64,000 nucleotides of DNA from Parabacteroides acidifaciens (GCF_003363715.1 NZ_QREV01000005.1:107095-171094); one strand, 5' to 3'; counted from the stretch's first letter, positions 7,998 to 17,540 are shown. The notes: generated by a model not told the origin, from the letters alone. Translations and numbers: made by a program.

Positions 7998-9146
7998 TTA
8001 CTCATCGGGTGTCGTTTTTCTCTTTTGAGCCTTTGATATCTCGTTCTTTTCCGTGAGTGAATGATCATCTTCCATCAGTATAAAACGTTTATAATAAGAG
8101 AGAAAGAGCGTCGTTAGGGGCAGTGCTATGATCAGGCCTATAAATCCGAGCAAAGTACCCCATATGGATAGAGACAGAAGAATGATGGCGGGATTCAATC
8201 CCATGGCCTTTCCCATGATACGGGGGGTGAGGAACAGATCCTGTATGCATTGTACGATACCCAGGACAAGAATACCCGAACCGAAGATTATCCAGAAGTT
8301 ATCGCCTGTTTCGGCAGACTTGAGGAGGCTGAGCAATATCATCGGGATAATACCGATGGCCTGCATATAAGGAATCAGATTCAGGACACCGATGAACAAT
8401 CCCAAGATGACTGCCAGCGGGAAACCGACAATCCTGAATCCGATAGCGAGCAGAACCCCGACACTGAGCGCAATCAGTGACTGGCCGCGGAAATAACGGT
8501 TCATACTGTATTCGACATCGTCAGCCAAGCCTTGCACGAAAGGCCGGTAGCGTTCCGGGATCAGATGAATCCAGCCGCTTGCTATCCGTTCGTAGTCCAG
8601 CAAGATAAAGATGAAATAGAGGAAAATTACAAAGACAATTGTGATGCTGAAAAGTATGGAAAAAGTATTGGTCAACACCACCCACATTTTCGGTGCGATC
8701 TGTTTGACGGCTTTCTCAATATTCTCCTTACTCAGCAATTGGGCCAACTGGTCGGGGTCGATGTTTTTCTCGATATATTCGGTCCAAGCCTGCGGGATCA
8801 TCGGAATACGTCCGTAGTTCCGGTTATGTTCCTGCATCAGTTCGACAGTCCTGTTGACCTCCTGTGTGACGGAAGGAACGACCAATACAGTGACTAACGA
8901 TAAAATAAGAAGTGTGGAGATGAGTACGGCCAGAATAGATAATAACCGGCTTTTCAGCTTTACTTTATATTGGAAAAAACGGACAAATGGTTGCATCATA
9001 TAGGCCAGCAGCCAGGCTATCAGGAAAGGCAACAAAGCATTACGCAGGACAGCAATCAGATAGATGATACCACTGATCACGGCGAGGCCGAAAAGGATAC
9101 GCGCCACCCTGTCGAATGTAAACGGTTTATCGAATAGTGGGTTCAT
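7998..9146 (-). CDS. AI-2E family transporter (PerM/YdiK-like membrane protein)
   Basis: 382 residues with about eight membrane helices: two pairs near the N-terminus (about 10-90), then a soluble segment (about 95-150), then the C-terminal bundle with GLFIGVLNLIPYMQAIGIIP, the hallmark glycine/proline-rich motif of the family. Members have been reported as AI-2 exporters, Na+/H+ antiporters or proteins of unknown substrate, so the function is open. It is divergent from the PBP4 gene, with overlapping -7 boxes. The C-terminus is a charged, probably cytoplasmic tail. Confidence 0.88.
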   Translation of the reverse strand: MNPLFDKPFTFDRVARILFGLAVISGIIYLIAVLRNALLPFLIAWLLAYMMQPFVRFFQYKVKLKSRLLSILAVLISTLLILSLVTVLVVPSVTQEVNRTVELMQEHNRNYGRIPMIPQAWTEYIEKNIDPDQLAQLLSKENIEKAVKQIAPKMWVVLTNTFSILFSITIVFVIFLYFIFILLDYERIASGWIHLIPERYRPFVQGLADDVEYSMNRYFRGQSLIALSVGVLLAIGFRIVGFPLAVILGLFIGVLNLIPYMQAIGIIPMILLSLLKSAETGDNFWIIFGSGILVLGIVQCIQDLFLTPRIMGKAMGLNPAIILLSLSIWGTLLGFIGLIIALPLTTLFLSYYKRFILMEDDHSLTEKNEISKAQKRKTTPDE

Positions 9147-9156
9147 ATATAATTAT

Positions 9157-9174
9157 TATCTTTGGGCAAAGATA
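9157..9174. promoter_or_regulatory. Head-to-head overlapping -7 boxes
   Basis: TATCTTTG at 9157-9164 (plus strand, towards the PBP4 gene) and its exact reverse complement at 9167-9174 (minus strand, towards the AI-2E gene) are two bases apart. Two polymerases could not occupy both, so the two genes may be alternately fired. Confidence 0.6.
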
Positions 9175-9195
9175 AAATAAAGTCTAATAGAAAGG

Positions 9196-10653
9196 ATGAT
9201 ACGAAACAAAATATTACCGATTTGCCTGTTCTTTTGTTTTCAGCTGTTGGCAGAAGCGCAAGTACCCGCGCCTGTTAAACAATTGCTGCAGGCCCCTTAT
9301 ATGCAGGGTGCTTCTTTTTCACTGATTGTAAAAGACGTGAAGGAAGGCAAAACAGTTTATAGTTATGATACCGACCGCCTGCTTTCTCCGGCATCGGTTT
9401 TGAAGACTGTTACTACAGCTACGGCGCTCGAGATATTGGGGGAAGACTATCGCTATCCGACTTCGCTGGAATATGACGGAGCGTTGCGAGATGGTGTTTT
9501 GCGCGGCAATCTGTATGTAAAGGGGAGCGGTGACCCCTCTTTGGGCTCTTCACATTTCGCTCCGGAGCAAAACAAGTTCCTGGCTACCTGGATCGCTGCT
9601 TTGCAGAAAGCGGGTATCAAACAGATTACGGGTTCCGTTATTTCGGATGAAAGCATTTTCGATACGGAAGGCATCTCTATCAAATGGCTTCGGGAAGATA
9701 TGGGAAACTATTATGCCGCCGGTAGCTATGGCATCTCCGTTTTCGATAACCTGTATAAGCTGTCTTTGCAGACCGGTCCTGCCGGGACGCAGCCTTCCGT
9801 AAAGGGTACGGACCCGGATATTCCCTCTATCTGTTTTAAGAATTACCTGAAAGCCCTTTCCGTCTCTTCGGACAGTGCCTATATCATAGGCTCGCCGTTT
9901 GATAATGTGCGTTATTTATATGGAGTCCTCCCTGCCAACCGTGAGCAATATGTGTTGAAAGGGGATATCCCTGATCCGGCCTTGTTTATGGCAGAATACC
10001 TGACTGCCCGGCTGCGCCAGAAAGGAATCCGGGTGGACGGAGCTCCTTCCTGCTATCGTATGGAAATGGAACAGAACCGATGGAAGAAACAAGAACGCAC
10101 CCGTGTAGTCACCACTTATTCGCCTACTTTGGGGGAGATCGCAAGCGTATGTAACCATGTCAGCCATAATCTGTTTGCGGACGCCTTACTCAAAACGGTC
10201 GGTTTGCAGTATAAGCCTCGCCGGAATGAAGTGATTTCTTCTTTTGGCCGTGGCGTACAGGTGGTAAAGGAGTATTGGGAGAAGAAAGGATTGGATGTTT
10301 TCCCGTTGAAGATGCATGACGGTTGCGGTGCTGCCCCTGCGGATAAGGTCTCTGCCGCGTTTATCGGGGAACTGTTGGTCTATATGGCTACGCAGTCTGA
10401 CGTATCCGATGCTTTCATCGCTTCTCTTCCGCAAGCCGGGGTGGAAGGTTCCGTCCGTAATCTGTTAAAAGGGACGAAGCTGCAAGGAAATACCCGCCTG
10501 AAGAGTGGAGGCATGACCGGCGTCCGGAGTTATGCCGGCTATATCACCAAAGATGGAAAGACGTATGCCGTCGCCGTCTTCTCGAATAACTACTCATGCA
10601 GTATGGGGCAGATGACCAAAGGCCTGGAGAAACTCCTGTTGCAGCTCTTCTGA
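9196..10653 (+). CDS. dacB: D-alanyl-D-alanine carboxypeptidase/endopeptidase, PBP4 type
   Basis: Periplasmic peptidoglycan hydrolase of family S13, 485 residues. Residues 1-21 are a signal peptide ending LLAEAQ. The three penicillin-binding motifs are present: S67-V-L-K70, S323-H-N325 and K436-S-G438. The large gap between the first two motifs holds the extra domains typical of PBP4. It should cut D-Ala-D-Ala ends and cross-links. Start ATG 9196 follows an AAAGG ribosome site. Its stop abuts the convergent response-regulator stop with no space. Confidence 0.93.
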   Translation: MIRNKILPICLFFCFQLLAEAQVPAPVKQLLQAPYMQGASFSLIVKDVKEGKTVYSYDTDRLLSPASVLKTVTTATALEILGEDYRYPTSLEYDGALRDGVLRGNLYVKGSGDPSLGSSHFAPEQNKFLATWIAALQKAGIKQITGSVISDESIFDTEGISIKWLREDMGNYYAAGSYGISVFDNLYKLSLQTGPAGTQPSVKGTDPDIPSICFKNYLKALSVSSDSAYIIGSPFDNVRYLYGVLPANREQYVLKGDIPDPALFMAEYLTARLRQKGIRVDGAPSCYRMEMEQNRWKKQERTRVVTTYSPTLGEIASVCNHVSHNLFADALLKTVGLQYKPRRNEVISSFGRGVQVVKEYWEKKGLDVFPLKMHDGCGAAPADKVSAAFIGELLVYMATQSDVSDAFIASLPQAGVEGSVRNLLKGTKLQGNTRLKSGGMTGVRSYAGYITKDGKTYAVAVFSNNYSCSMGQMTKGLEKLLLQLF

Positions 10654-11370
10654 TTACGGAAGCAGTGACCGCTGGGCGAGGAAATCCATGAACTTCTGTT
10701 TGTAGTTGTCGGAGATCGGGATGTATTCTTTGCCGAACACAATCCGGTTCCGTTCGATCACCCTGATTTTTTCCGGCTGGACGATGAAGGAACGGTGTAC
10801 GCGGATGAAACGGTCTGTCGGAAGCATTTCTTCCAGCGACTTCATGCTCATCAGGGAGAGAACAGGATGCGCTTCATCCTCGATGTAAATCTTGACATAA
10901 TCCTTCAACCCCTCGATATAGAGTATCTTGCGCAGTTCGATCTGCACTAATTTGTATTCCGTCTTGATAAAGATCGATTCGAAGCCCGTTGTCGTAGGGG
11001 CGGTTCGCGCCAACTCATACCATTGCAACGCCTTGTTGGCCGCCTTGAGGAAATCCGGGTAACTGATCGGCTTCAACAGATAATCGAGCGCATTCACCTT
11101 ATAGCTGTCGAGTGCATATTGCCCGAAAGCCGTCGTAAAGATGATACGGGTATTGGCCTCCAAGATGCGCGAGAACTCCATACCGCTCAATTCCGGCATC
11201 TGGATATCCAGGAAAAGCAGATCGACAGGTTCCTTGCTGAGTATGGGAAGTGCGTTGACGGCGCTATTATATTTCCCCGCCAACTCCAGGAAAGGCGTCT
11301 TGTTCACATAGCTTTCCAAAAGGCTGATCGCCAGTGGTTCGTCGTCAATGATGGCACAGGTCAGTTTCAT
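10654..11370 (-). CDS. LytTR-family response regulator
   Basis: 238 residues. The N-terminal receiver domain has acidic residues D9-D10 and phospho-acceptor D55 in LLFLDIQMPE. The C-terminal LytTR DNA-binding domain (about 135-235) has the typical VHRSFIVQPEKI segment. It pairs with the sensor kinase just upstream (84 bases apart). In Bacteroidetes this pair commonly closes MacAB/TolC efflux operons, so it probably controls the same operon. Confidence 0.93.
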   Translation of the reverse strand: MKLTCAIIDDEPLAISLLESYVNKTPFLELAGKYNSAVNALPILSKEPVDLLFLDIQMPELSGMEFSRILEANTRIIFTTAFGQYALDSYKVNALDYLLKPISYPDFLKAANKALQWYELARTAPTTTGFESIFIKTEYKLVQIELRKILYIEGLKDYVKIYIEDEAHPVLSLMSMKSLEEMLPTDRFIRVHRSFIVQPEKIRVIERNRIVFGKEYIPISDNYKQKFMDFLAQRSLLP

Positions 11371-11453
11371 ATGCGGTTATCTGTTAGATGATGCAAGCAA
11401 AAGTAAGCAAAATCCTGTAACCCCGTCACATCCGGCCCATGAATTATGTCATA

Positions 11454-12578
11454 TCATTGATCGATGAGGGGAGACGCCTGCAGTTCCAGTAAGCTGTGGT
11501 AGTTGTCGCCCTCTGCCTTGCACGAGAAAATATGGCGGTTGGGATACAGCAACTCCAGCCGGCGGCGGAGGTTCTGTAAGCCGATGCCGGAACCGCTCTT
11601 GTCCTGGTCGGTATCTTTCGGGAAATAGCTGTTGCGGATGGAACAGATGATCCGCTCGTTCTCCTGATGGATGTCCAGATCGATGAAAGAGGGTTTGTTA
11701 TTGCTCACCCCATGCTTGAACGCATTCTCGATCAGCGAGATGAAAAGGAGCGGAGCTACGGGTGTTGACGGATTGACGGATGAGATGGCAGTGGTCAACC
11801 GGGCATGTTCCGGCAGGCGGATACGCATCAACTCCACATAATTACGGATAAAATCGAGCTCTTTCTCTAACGGCACGACAGGCTGGCTGCTCTCATAGAG
11901 GACGTAACGCAAGAGGCGGCTCAGGTCGTGCACCGCTTCCTGTGCCCGTTCGGGGCTGAAAGCGATCAGGCTATAGATATTATTCAGCGTGTTGAATAGG
12001 AAATGCGGGTTCAGCTGGCTCTTCAGGTTCTGTAGTTCGGCTTCGGCACGGCTCTTCTCCAATTCCCGCCGGGCGGTTTCGGTCTGATACCAGCTCCCTG
12101 TCATTTTGATCGCGACGCTTAGTCCTGCTACAAGCAGGTATAGCATGGCATTCACGATGAAGAAACCGATGACCTCCTGTATCTCTTTCTCCGGTCTGGG
12201 GTGCGTCCATTCCGGATGCGGAAGCAATTCGAACATCAGATGGACACCGCCCATTGCAGCGGCTATTAATACGATATTGCTGAGGAAGAATTTCCATGTA
12301 TGCTTGGTGAACAGAAAATGATCGATCAACAGGACATAGTTGGCATAGAACACCAGCATGAACGACAGCGGAACGATGACGGAACGGACGTAGCTGATAA
12401 CAGTCACCGTTTGCGACTCCCGGCCTGTAAAGAAGAAGGGTAGCCCGAAGAGGATACCCCAGGCTACGATATGTATCAATTTTCCCATCCCTTTAAAAGG
12501 GGGAGCCGGCAGTGTATTATGCATTGTCTCCGTAGTTTTCATTTGTGCAAAGATACGTTTTATTTGCATTCTATTCAT
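11454..12578 (-). CDS. LytS-type sensor histidine kinase (His_kinase PF06580)
   Basis: Up to 374 residues. Four membrane helices (about 33-155) lead through a coiled linker to the conserved LKSQLNPHFLFNTLNNIYSL, with H192 as phosphorylation site, and a GHKL ATPase domain ending in GSGIGLQNLRRRLELLYP. There is no periplasmic sensor domain, so the signal is probably sensed in the membrane. ATG 12578 overlaps the permease stop by 8 bases; ATG 12542 is an alternative directly downstream of a TATCTTTG box (12548-12555), which would give an almost leaderless mRNA. Partner of the LytTR regulator. Confidence 0.9.
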   Translation of the reverse strand: MNRMQIKRIFAQMKTTETMHNTLPAPPFKGMGKLIHIVAWGILFGLPFFFTGRESQTVTVISYVRSVIVPLSFMLVFYANYVLLIDHFLFTKHTWKFFLSNIVLIAAAMGGVHLMFELLPHPEWTHPRPEKEIQEVIGFFIVNAMLYLLVAGLSVAIKMTGSWYQTETARRELEKSRAEAELQNLKSQLNPHFLFNTLNNIYSLIAFSPERAQEAVHDLSRLLRYVLYESSQPVVPLEKELDFIRNYVELMRIRLPEHARLTTAISSVNPSTPVAPLLFISLIENAFKHGVSNNKPSFIDLDIHQENERIICSIRNSYFPKDTDQDKSGSGIGLQNLRRRLELLYPNRHIFSCKAEGDNYHSLLELQASPLIDQ

Positions 12579-13791
12579 ATCGGATCGCCTCTATCGGGTC
12601 GAGTTGTGCAGCCTTCTTAGCCGGGTACCAGCCGAAGAATACGCCGGTGACGGTACATACGGCAAACGACAGGACCACGCTCCAGGGCTGGATGTAGATT
12701 GGAAAGTGGGCGACCCCGTTCACAATGAGCGCTGCGCCCACTCCAAAGACTACACCTATCAGACCACCTGTCACACTGATCAGGATAGACTCGATCAGAA
12801 ACTGTGCCAGGATGTCAATGCCTTTTGCCCCGATACTCATGCGGAGGCCTATTTCACGTGTACGTTCGGTGACGCTGACGTACATGATGTTCATAATTCC
12901 AATACCACCTACGAGAAGAGAAATACCCGCCACAGCCGCCAACAGCACCGTCATCATATCCGTAGTACTTGTCAACATCGTGCTCAACTCCTGCTGGCTA
13001 CGGATCGTAAAATCATCATCATCTGTATCCTTCAACTTATGGTTGCGGCGGAGTATCTCTGTTATCTCGTCGATGGCCTGGTCGGTATATTCCTCTTTGA
13101 GGGCCGAACAGGTAATGCCTTGCAAATGGGTAATGGCCAGGACCTTTTTCTGAATAGTTGTGTATGGAGCTAAGATTAGGTCGTCCTGGTCCATTCCCAT
13201 GCTGTTGTATCCTTTGCTTTCCAGCACGCCTACGATGCGGAAAGGCAGACTCTTGAATCGTATCACTTTGCCGACCGGATTGCCCCCTTCGGGGAAGAGG
13301 TTGTCGACAACGGTTTTCCCTACTACACATACCTTGGCGGCGGTTTGCACGTCCTGGTCACTGAACATCTCGCCGTCCTGCACCTTGTAACGGCGGATCT
13401 CGAGATAATCGGAACTGATGCCGTAGACGGTGGTCGGCGCGTTGTTGGCTCCGTAGATAGCCTGCCCGCTACTGCTGACAGAAGGGGAGACGGCGGAGAC
13501 ATAGCGGGTTTCGTCGGCTATGTCTTCATAATCCTGTAACTTCAGCGTTTCCATGGCCGAGGCATCCTGGCGGACACCGCCACGCACGTCGGCTCCGGGA
13601 TGTATCATGATCATGTTGGAACCCATTTCGCTGATCTGTGCCTGTATGCTTCGCTTCGAACCTTGTCCGATGGCGAGCATCGTGATCACGGATGCAACGC
13701 CGATAATGATACCCAGCATCGTAAGGAAGCCGCGCAGCTTGTTATTGGCGAGTGCCCGGAGGGCTATTTTTATTAGGTTTGTTCCGTTCAT
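12571..13791 (-). CDS. ABC transporter permease, MacB/FtsX type
   Basis: 406 residues. One N-terminal membrane helix (about 20-42, GFLTMLGIIIGVASVITMLA) is followed by a large periplasmic domain (MacB_PCD, about 45-270) and three C-terminal helices with the TREIGLRMSIGAKG loop. This is the type VII mechanotransmission transporter fold. E. coli MacB fuses the ATPase; here it is the next gene upstream. Together with the adaptor and TolC protein it should form a tripartite export pump. The substrate is unknown (macrolides, peptides or siderophores in relatives). Confidence 0.92.
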   Translation of the reverse strand: MNGTNLIKIALRALANNKLRGFLTMLGIIIGVASVITMLAIGQGSKRSIQAQISEMGSNMIMIHPGADVRGGVRQDASAMETLKLQDYEDIADETRYVSAVSPSVSSSGQAIYGANNAPTTVYGISSDYLEIRRYKVQDGEMFSDQDVQTAAKVCVVGKTVVDNLFPEGGNPVGKVIRFKSLPFRIVGVLESKGYNSMGMDQDDLILAPYTTIQKKVLAITHLQGITCSALKEEYTDQAIDEITEILRRNHKLKDTDDDDFTIRSQQELSTMLTSTTDMMTVLLAAVAGISLLVGGIGIMNIMYVSVTERTREIGLRMSIGAKGIDILAQFLIESILISVTGGLIGVVFGVGAALIVNGVAHFPIYIQPWSVVLSFAVCTVTGVFFGWYPAKKAAQLDPIEAIRYE

Positions 13792-13798
13792 TGTGAAT

Positions 13799-13893
13799 AA
13801 TGTGCTAATGTGTTAATATGCCAATGTGCCAATGTGCTACAGCCGTATTGCCTTTTGTGATTTCATATTGGCATATTGGCACATTTGCACATT
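13799..13893. repeat. Intergenic inverted repeat built of AATGTGC/AATATGCC units
   Basis: Arms 13799-13828 and 13864-13893 (30 bases each) match as reverse complements at 26 positions, around a 35-base loop. Each arm is itself a degenerate run of AATGTGC-like heptamers. It lies between the permease and ATPase genes inside the efflux operon, where it would form a hairpin in the mRNA. Confidence 0.8.
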
Positions 13894-13902
13894 GAATAAT
13901 TA

Positions 13903-14646
13903 TTAATCATCGTTCTTTGGTAGTTTTGCCAAAGCTTCAGCTGCGTCTTGGATATTCGTATTGACCGTGTCGGAGGTGACATGCCCGTCGCGCAGTGTGA
14001 TGTTGCGGCTGCTGTATTGGGCGATCTCCGGGTTGTGGGTCACGAATATGATGGTGCGTCCTTCGGCATGAAGTTTCTGGAAGAGTACGAGGATCTCGAA
14101 CGAGGTCCGGGTATCGAGGTTTCCGGTCGCTTCGTCCGCCAGGATCACGGCAGGGTCGTTGACCAGTGCACGGGCGATGGCGACGCGTTGCATCTGTCCG
14201 CCGGACATCTGGTTGCTCTTGTGCATCAGGCGATCGCCCAGGCCTACGGCTATCAGCGATTCGATTGCCTTTTCACGGCGGGCGGCTGCGCTGTAGTTGG
14301 GGTTGTACATCAGGGGCAGTTCTACATTCTCGATCGCTGTCGTTTTCGGCAACAGGTTGTAGCTCTGAAAGACGAATCCGATCTTGCGGTTGCGCAGGGT
14401 CGCACGGGAGTTTTTCCCCATCGTACGGACCGACACGCCGTCGAGGTAGTATTCTCCGCTGGTCGGTGTGTCGAGGCAACCTAACGTGTTCAGCAAGGTA
14501 CTCTTACCGGAGCCGGATGTCCCCATGATGGTGACAAACTCGCCTTCGTAGATCGTGAAGGAGACGCCACGCAGGGCATGGACGGTCTCGTCGCCGACCT
14601 TGAAGTCACGTTTGATGTTTTCTAATTTGATTATCTCTTTCATCAT
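13903..14646 (-). CDS. ABC transporter ATP-binding protein (MacB/LolD type)
   Basis: About 247 residues from the double ATG at 14646/14643; the frame opens at 14727, but that extension overlaps the adaptor gene. Walker A is GTSGSGKST (42-50), the Q-loop FVFQSYN lies near 91, the signature MSGGQ is at 147-151, and Walker [13 protein letters not shown] starts at 167. It supplies ATP hydrolysis for the permease encoded next. A GGAG ribosome site lies just after the adaptor stop. A 33-residue C-terminal tail follows the H-loop region. Confidence 0.95.
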   Translation of the reverse strand: MMKEIIKLENIKRDFKVGDETVHALRGVSFTIYEGEFVTIMGTSGSGKSTLLNTLGCLDTPTSGEYYLDGVSVRTMGKNSRATLRNRKIGFVFQSYNLLPKTTAIENVELPLMYNPNYSAAARREKAIESLIAVGLGDRLMHKSNQMSGGQMQRVAIARALVNDPAVILADEATGNLDTRTSFEILVLFQKLHAEGRTIIFVTHNPEIAQYSSRNITLRDGHVTSDTVNTNIQDAAEALAKLPKNDD

Positions 14647-14653
14647 GATTCTC

Positions 14654-15883
14654 CTACTTTGCACTCTTCTTGTTCTTATTGCTTCCCGGAGGGCCTGGCA
14701 TGAAAGGGCTGCGTTCCGTTTCGGCACTGGCGGTCGGGGCGGCGGAGGCTGCTTCGAGGTCTACAGCCAGCTCTTCGCCTTCATTGAGGCCGTCGGTTAT
14801 CTCGATCATGTTGCCGCTGGTGGAACCTACGGTGACAAGCTTCGGCTTCAGTTCCTGTCCGTTCTTGATCCATACCATTCGCTTGCCGGTCGGGGCTTCC
14901 ATGTTTGCATCGGATACGACGTAACCTAATTGGGCCAACATCTCTGCATCCGGCACGAAACGGAGCGATTTGGTCGGAACGGTGAGGACATTGTCGCGTT
15001 CCAGCGTGAAGATCGTCACATTGGCCGTCAGGCGCGGTTTCAACTTCAGGTCCGGGTTTTCGGCCGAGATGACTACTTCATAGGTCACAACCGTTGACGT
15101 GGAGGTCGAAGCGGAACTGCTGCTCTCGCTGTCGCCGAGGCGGATCTGGGTGACTGTCCCTTCAAAGACATCGTTCGGATAGGCATCGACGGTGAAGGAG
15201 ACGCGCTGTCCGTTCTCGACATTGCCTATATCGGCTTCATCCACATCGGCGATCACCTGCATCTTGGTCAGGTCGGCGGCGATCGTGAACAGGGTCGGTG
15301 TTTCGAATCCTGCTGCAACGGTCTGTCCTTCTTCAACGGCACGATTGATGACAACGCCGTCTATCGGGCTGGTAATGGTTGCGTATTCGAGGTTGCGGTT
15401 CACCTTGACCATAGAAGCCTGGTTCTGTTCGTAAGCGGCTTTTGCTTTCTCGTAGTTGTAAGTCGCGGTCTCGTAGTCGGAGTCGCTGATCAGCTTCTTT
15501 TCATAGAGGACCTTGTTGCGGGCATAGTTCTTTTGCTGGTATTCGTACTCGCATTTACTGCTTGCCAACTGTGCCTGGGCGGAGGCGAGTTCGGCTTTCA
15601 GGTTGACCTTGTCCATTTCGGCGATCAACTGTCCTGCCTTTACCACGTCGTTGTAGTCCGCATAGAGTTTGTCGATGATGCCGGATACCTGTGTACCGAC
15701 TTCCACTTCTGTTACCGGTTCGACTGTTCCGGTTGCTGTCACCGTGTTCGAGATGGAACTACGGCCCACTTTGGCAGTCTCGAGTCTGATACCGCCTTTC
15801 GACGATTTACCGGTGAAGAACCAGATGCCTCCGGCTACGACCAGTACGCCTACTATACCGATGATTAGTTTCTTCTTGTTCAT
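14654..15883 (-). CDS. Periplasmic adaptor protein (MacA/HlyD family)
   Basis: 409 residues. A single membrane anchor (about 4-22, KLIIGIVGVLVVAGGIWFF) is followed by a biotinyl-lipoyl half (ATGTVEPVTEVEVGTQVSG), a coiled-coil hairpin (about 95-165), the second lipoyl half, a beta-barrel and a membrane-proximal domain. It bridges the inner-membrane ABC transporter to the TolC-like channel. A Ser/Thr-rich insert (SSSSASTSTSTVV) lies in the beta-barrel region. The C-terminal tail after about 385 is disordered and basic. Second gene of the operon. Confidence 0.94.
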   Translation of the reverse strand: MNKKKLIIGIVGVLVVAGGIWFFTGKSSKGGIRLETAKVGRSSISNTVTATGTVEPVTEVEVGTQVSGIIDKLYADYNDVVKAGQLIAEMDKVNLKAELASAQAQLASSKCEYEYQQKNYARNKVLYEKKLISDSDYETATYNYEKAKAAYEQNQASMVKVNRNLEYATITSPIDGVVINRAVEEGQTVAAGFETPTLFTIAADLTKMQVIADVDEADIGNVENGQRVSFTVDAYPNDVFEGTVTQIRLGDSESSSSASTSTSTVVTYEVVISAENPDLKLKPRLTANVTIFTLERDNVLTVPTKSLRFVPDAEMLAQLGYVVSDANMEAPTGKRMVWIKNGQELKPKLVTVGSTSGNMIEITDGLNEGEELAVDLEAASAAPTASAETERSPFMPGPPGSNKNKKSAK

Positions 15884-15932
15884 ATCCTTGTCTGTTTTTA
15901 TTTCTTCTTTGATGCTGATTCCCTTTTTGAGG

Positions 15933-15964
15933 GTCCCTGCCGGAGTGCTATTCCGAACAGGGAC
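15933..15964 (-). other. Hairpin between TolC and adaptor genes
   Basis: Arms GTCCCTG (15933-15939) and CAGGGAC (15958-15964), with an inner CGGA/TCCG pairing, sit in the 126-base gap between the first two genes of the efflux operon. It may set relative mRNA levels of channel and pump. There is no clear T tract. Confidence 0.4.
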
Positions 15965-16009
15965 TGAAACAAAAAGAGAGTGAATATATTCATTAGTGTC
16001 TCACCCTTT

Positions 16010-17365
16010 TTAAAATAGATTAATTTCTTCTCCCTGGTAGAAACGGAGCAGGCCGGCGTTCAGGATGGCTGTGTATTTGGCCTGAAGCGTTTCCTGTTGT
16101 GCACTTAGCAGGTTGTTCTTTTCGGTGAGCAGTTCGACGGTGTTTTTCATACCCACGTTGAACTGTTCGCTGACGAGCGAGTAGCTGGTCTCAGTGCTTT
16201 TCAGCTTCCGGGCAGCGGCTACGTATTGCTGTTGTGCGCTGTTAGCGCTTAACCAGAGGCTTTCGATCGTCTTATAGAGTGTCTTTTGCTTGTCAAGCAG
16301 GTCCAACTGGCTGGTCTGCCGTTGTAACTTGGCCTTGTTGATGGAGCTTTTTGTCTGTCGCTTGTCAAAGATGGGAATGCTTAGGGTCAGGCCTAACGAG
16401 TTGTTCCAGTTCTGTTTGACCTGTTCGCTGAAACTGAAGTCGCTCCCGTTGGCATTGGTCGTTCCGATGCCTGCGCTGAGGCTGAGGGCCGGAAGGTATC
16501 CGGCACGTGCCGTCTTGATGCTCAGATCGGAAGTCTCCACATTCAGCTTGCCGGATTCTATTTCGGGACGGAGGCTGAGGGCGGTATGATAGACATCGTC
16601 TTTGGCAGGCAGCGGGATCAGCACGTTGCTGTCGTCTAATTGCGGCAGGTAGAGGGCCATTTCGAAGTCTCCGTCCAGTTCGAGAAGCTGTTTTAGTTGC
16701 AGCTTGTAATCCTGCAGGGTAGCTTGCGAAGTGACTAATTGGTAATTGTCGTTGCTTACCTGCGCTTCCAGTTGGGCGAGGTCGCTCGAGGCGATGCTCC
16801 CGACGTTGAACAGTTCCTGGCCGCGTTCGTACTCCTTCCGGCTCACTTCTAAGGTCGATTCGTTCACCTTTACGGCTTCGGCGGAGTAGAGTATCTGCAC
16901 ATACAGTTGGGTGATGCTTTCTTCGATGGAGTTCTCGCTTTCGGAAACGTTGAGTTCGGCTATGCGGCTGTTCAGCTCTTGTTGTTTGATGGTGTTTAAC
17001 CGCTTGCTTCCGTTGTAGACGGTCCAGTTGGCATCGATGCCGTAGCTTCCGTTGTAGGAGGTCTTACTCTGGCTGGTGGTGATATTGTCACCACTGATGA
17101 TCGTGCCGCTTGCACTGTTCGGGCGGTTTACGACACGTTGGCTTATACTTCCGTTCAGGGAGGGGAGCAGATTAGCTTTCGCTGTCTTTACGTCTTCTTG
17201 CGTGCTTTCGACGTTGATACGGTTACGCCGGATCGTGATGTTATGCTCCAATGCATAATCGATACAGTCGCTGAGCGTCCACTGTTTTGGCACGTCGTCC
17301 TCCGCTTTCATCCCGGCTGGCAGGAGAAGCAGGCAGGAGAGGAGTATGGATGATATTCGTTTCAT
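16010..17365 (-). CDS. TolC-family outer-membrane efflux protein
   Basis: About 451 residues from ATG 17365; the frame opens six codons earlier at a TTG. A signal peptide (MKRISSILLSCLLLLPAGMKA) precedes two OEP repeats (about 30-220 and 240-440) of long alpha-helices with Q/N/S-rich turns, as in TolC trimers. It forms the outer-membrane duct of the efflux system and is the first gene of the six-gene operon, behind a good promoter at 17415-17445. Confidence 0.93.
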   Translation of the reverse strand: MKRISSILLSCLLLLPAGMKAEDDVPKQWTLSDCIDYALEHNITIRRNRINVESTQEDVKTAKANLLPSLNGSISQRVVNRPNSASGTIISGDNITTSQSKTSYNGSYGIDANWTVYNGSKRLNTIKQQELNSRIAELNVSESENSIEESITQLYVQILYSAEAVKVNESTLEVSRKEYERGQELFNVGSIASSDLAQLEAQVSNDNYQLVTSQATLQDYKLQLKQLLELDGDFEMALYLPQLDDSNVLIPLPAKDDVYHTALSLRPEIESGKLNVETSDLSIKTARAGYLPALSLSAGIGTTNANGSDFSFSEQVKQNWNNSLGLTLSIPIFDKRQTKSSINKAKLQRQTSQLDLLDKQKTLYKTIESLWLSANSAQQQYVAAARKLKSTETSYSLVSEQFNVGMKNTVELLTEKNNLLSAQQETLQAKYTAILNAGLLRFYQGEEINLF

Positions 17366-17414
17366 AATGCTTTTGTTTTGCAACCTGACAATCTTTTTAC
17401 CTTGTTTACGGAAG

Positions 17415-17445
17415 CAAAACTACAAAGCGGTGGAAACCTGTACAA
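17415..17445 (-). promoter_or_regulatory. Promoter of the efflux operon
   Basis: On the minus strand, TTG (17445-17443), 20 bases, then TAGTTTTG (17422-17415), fitting the -33/-7 pattern. The leader to the TolC ATG is about 45 bases. Confidence 0.6.
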
Positions 17446-17540
17446 TCGGATTAGAAAAAGAGGGGCTTTCCCTCGACAAAAGGGGAATTTCTATCGATGA
17501 AAGGTTTTAAATGATGATTTATCGGTGTGTTTGCTCGTAT

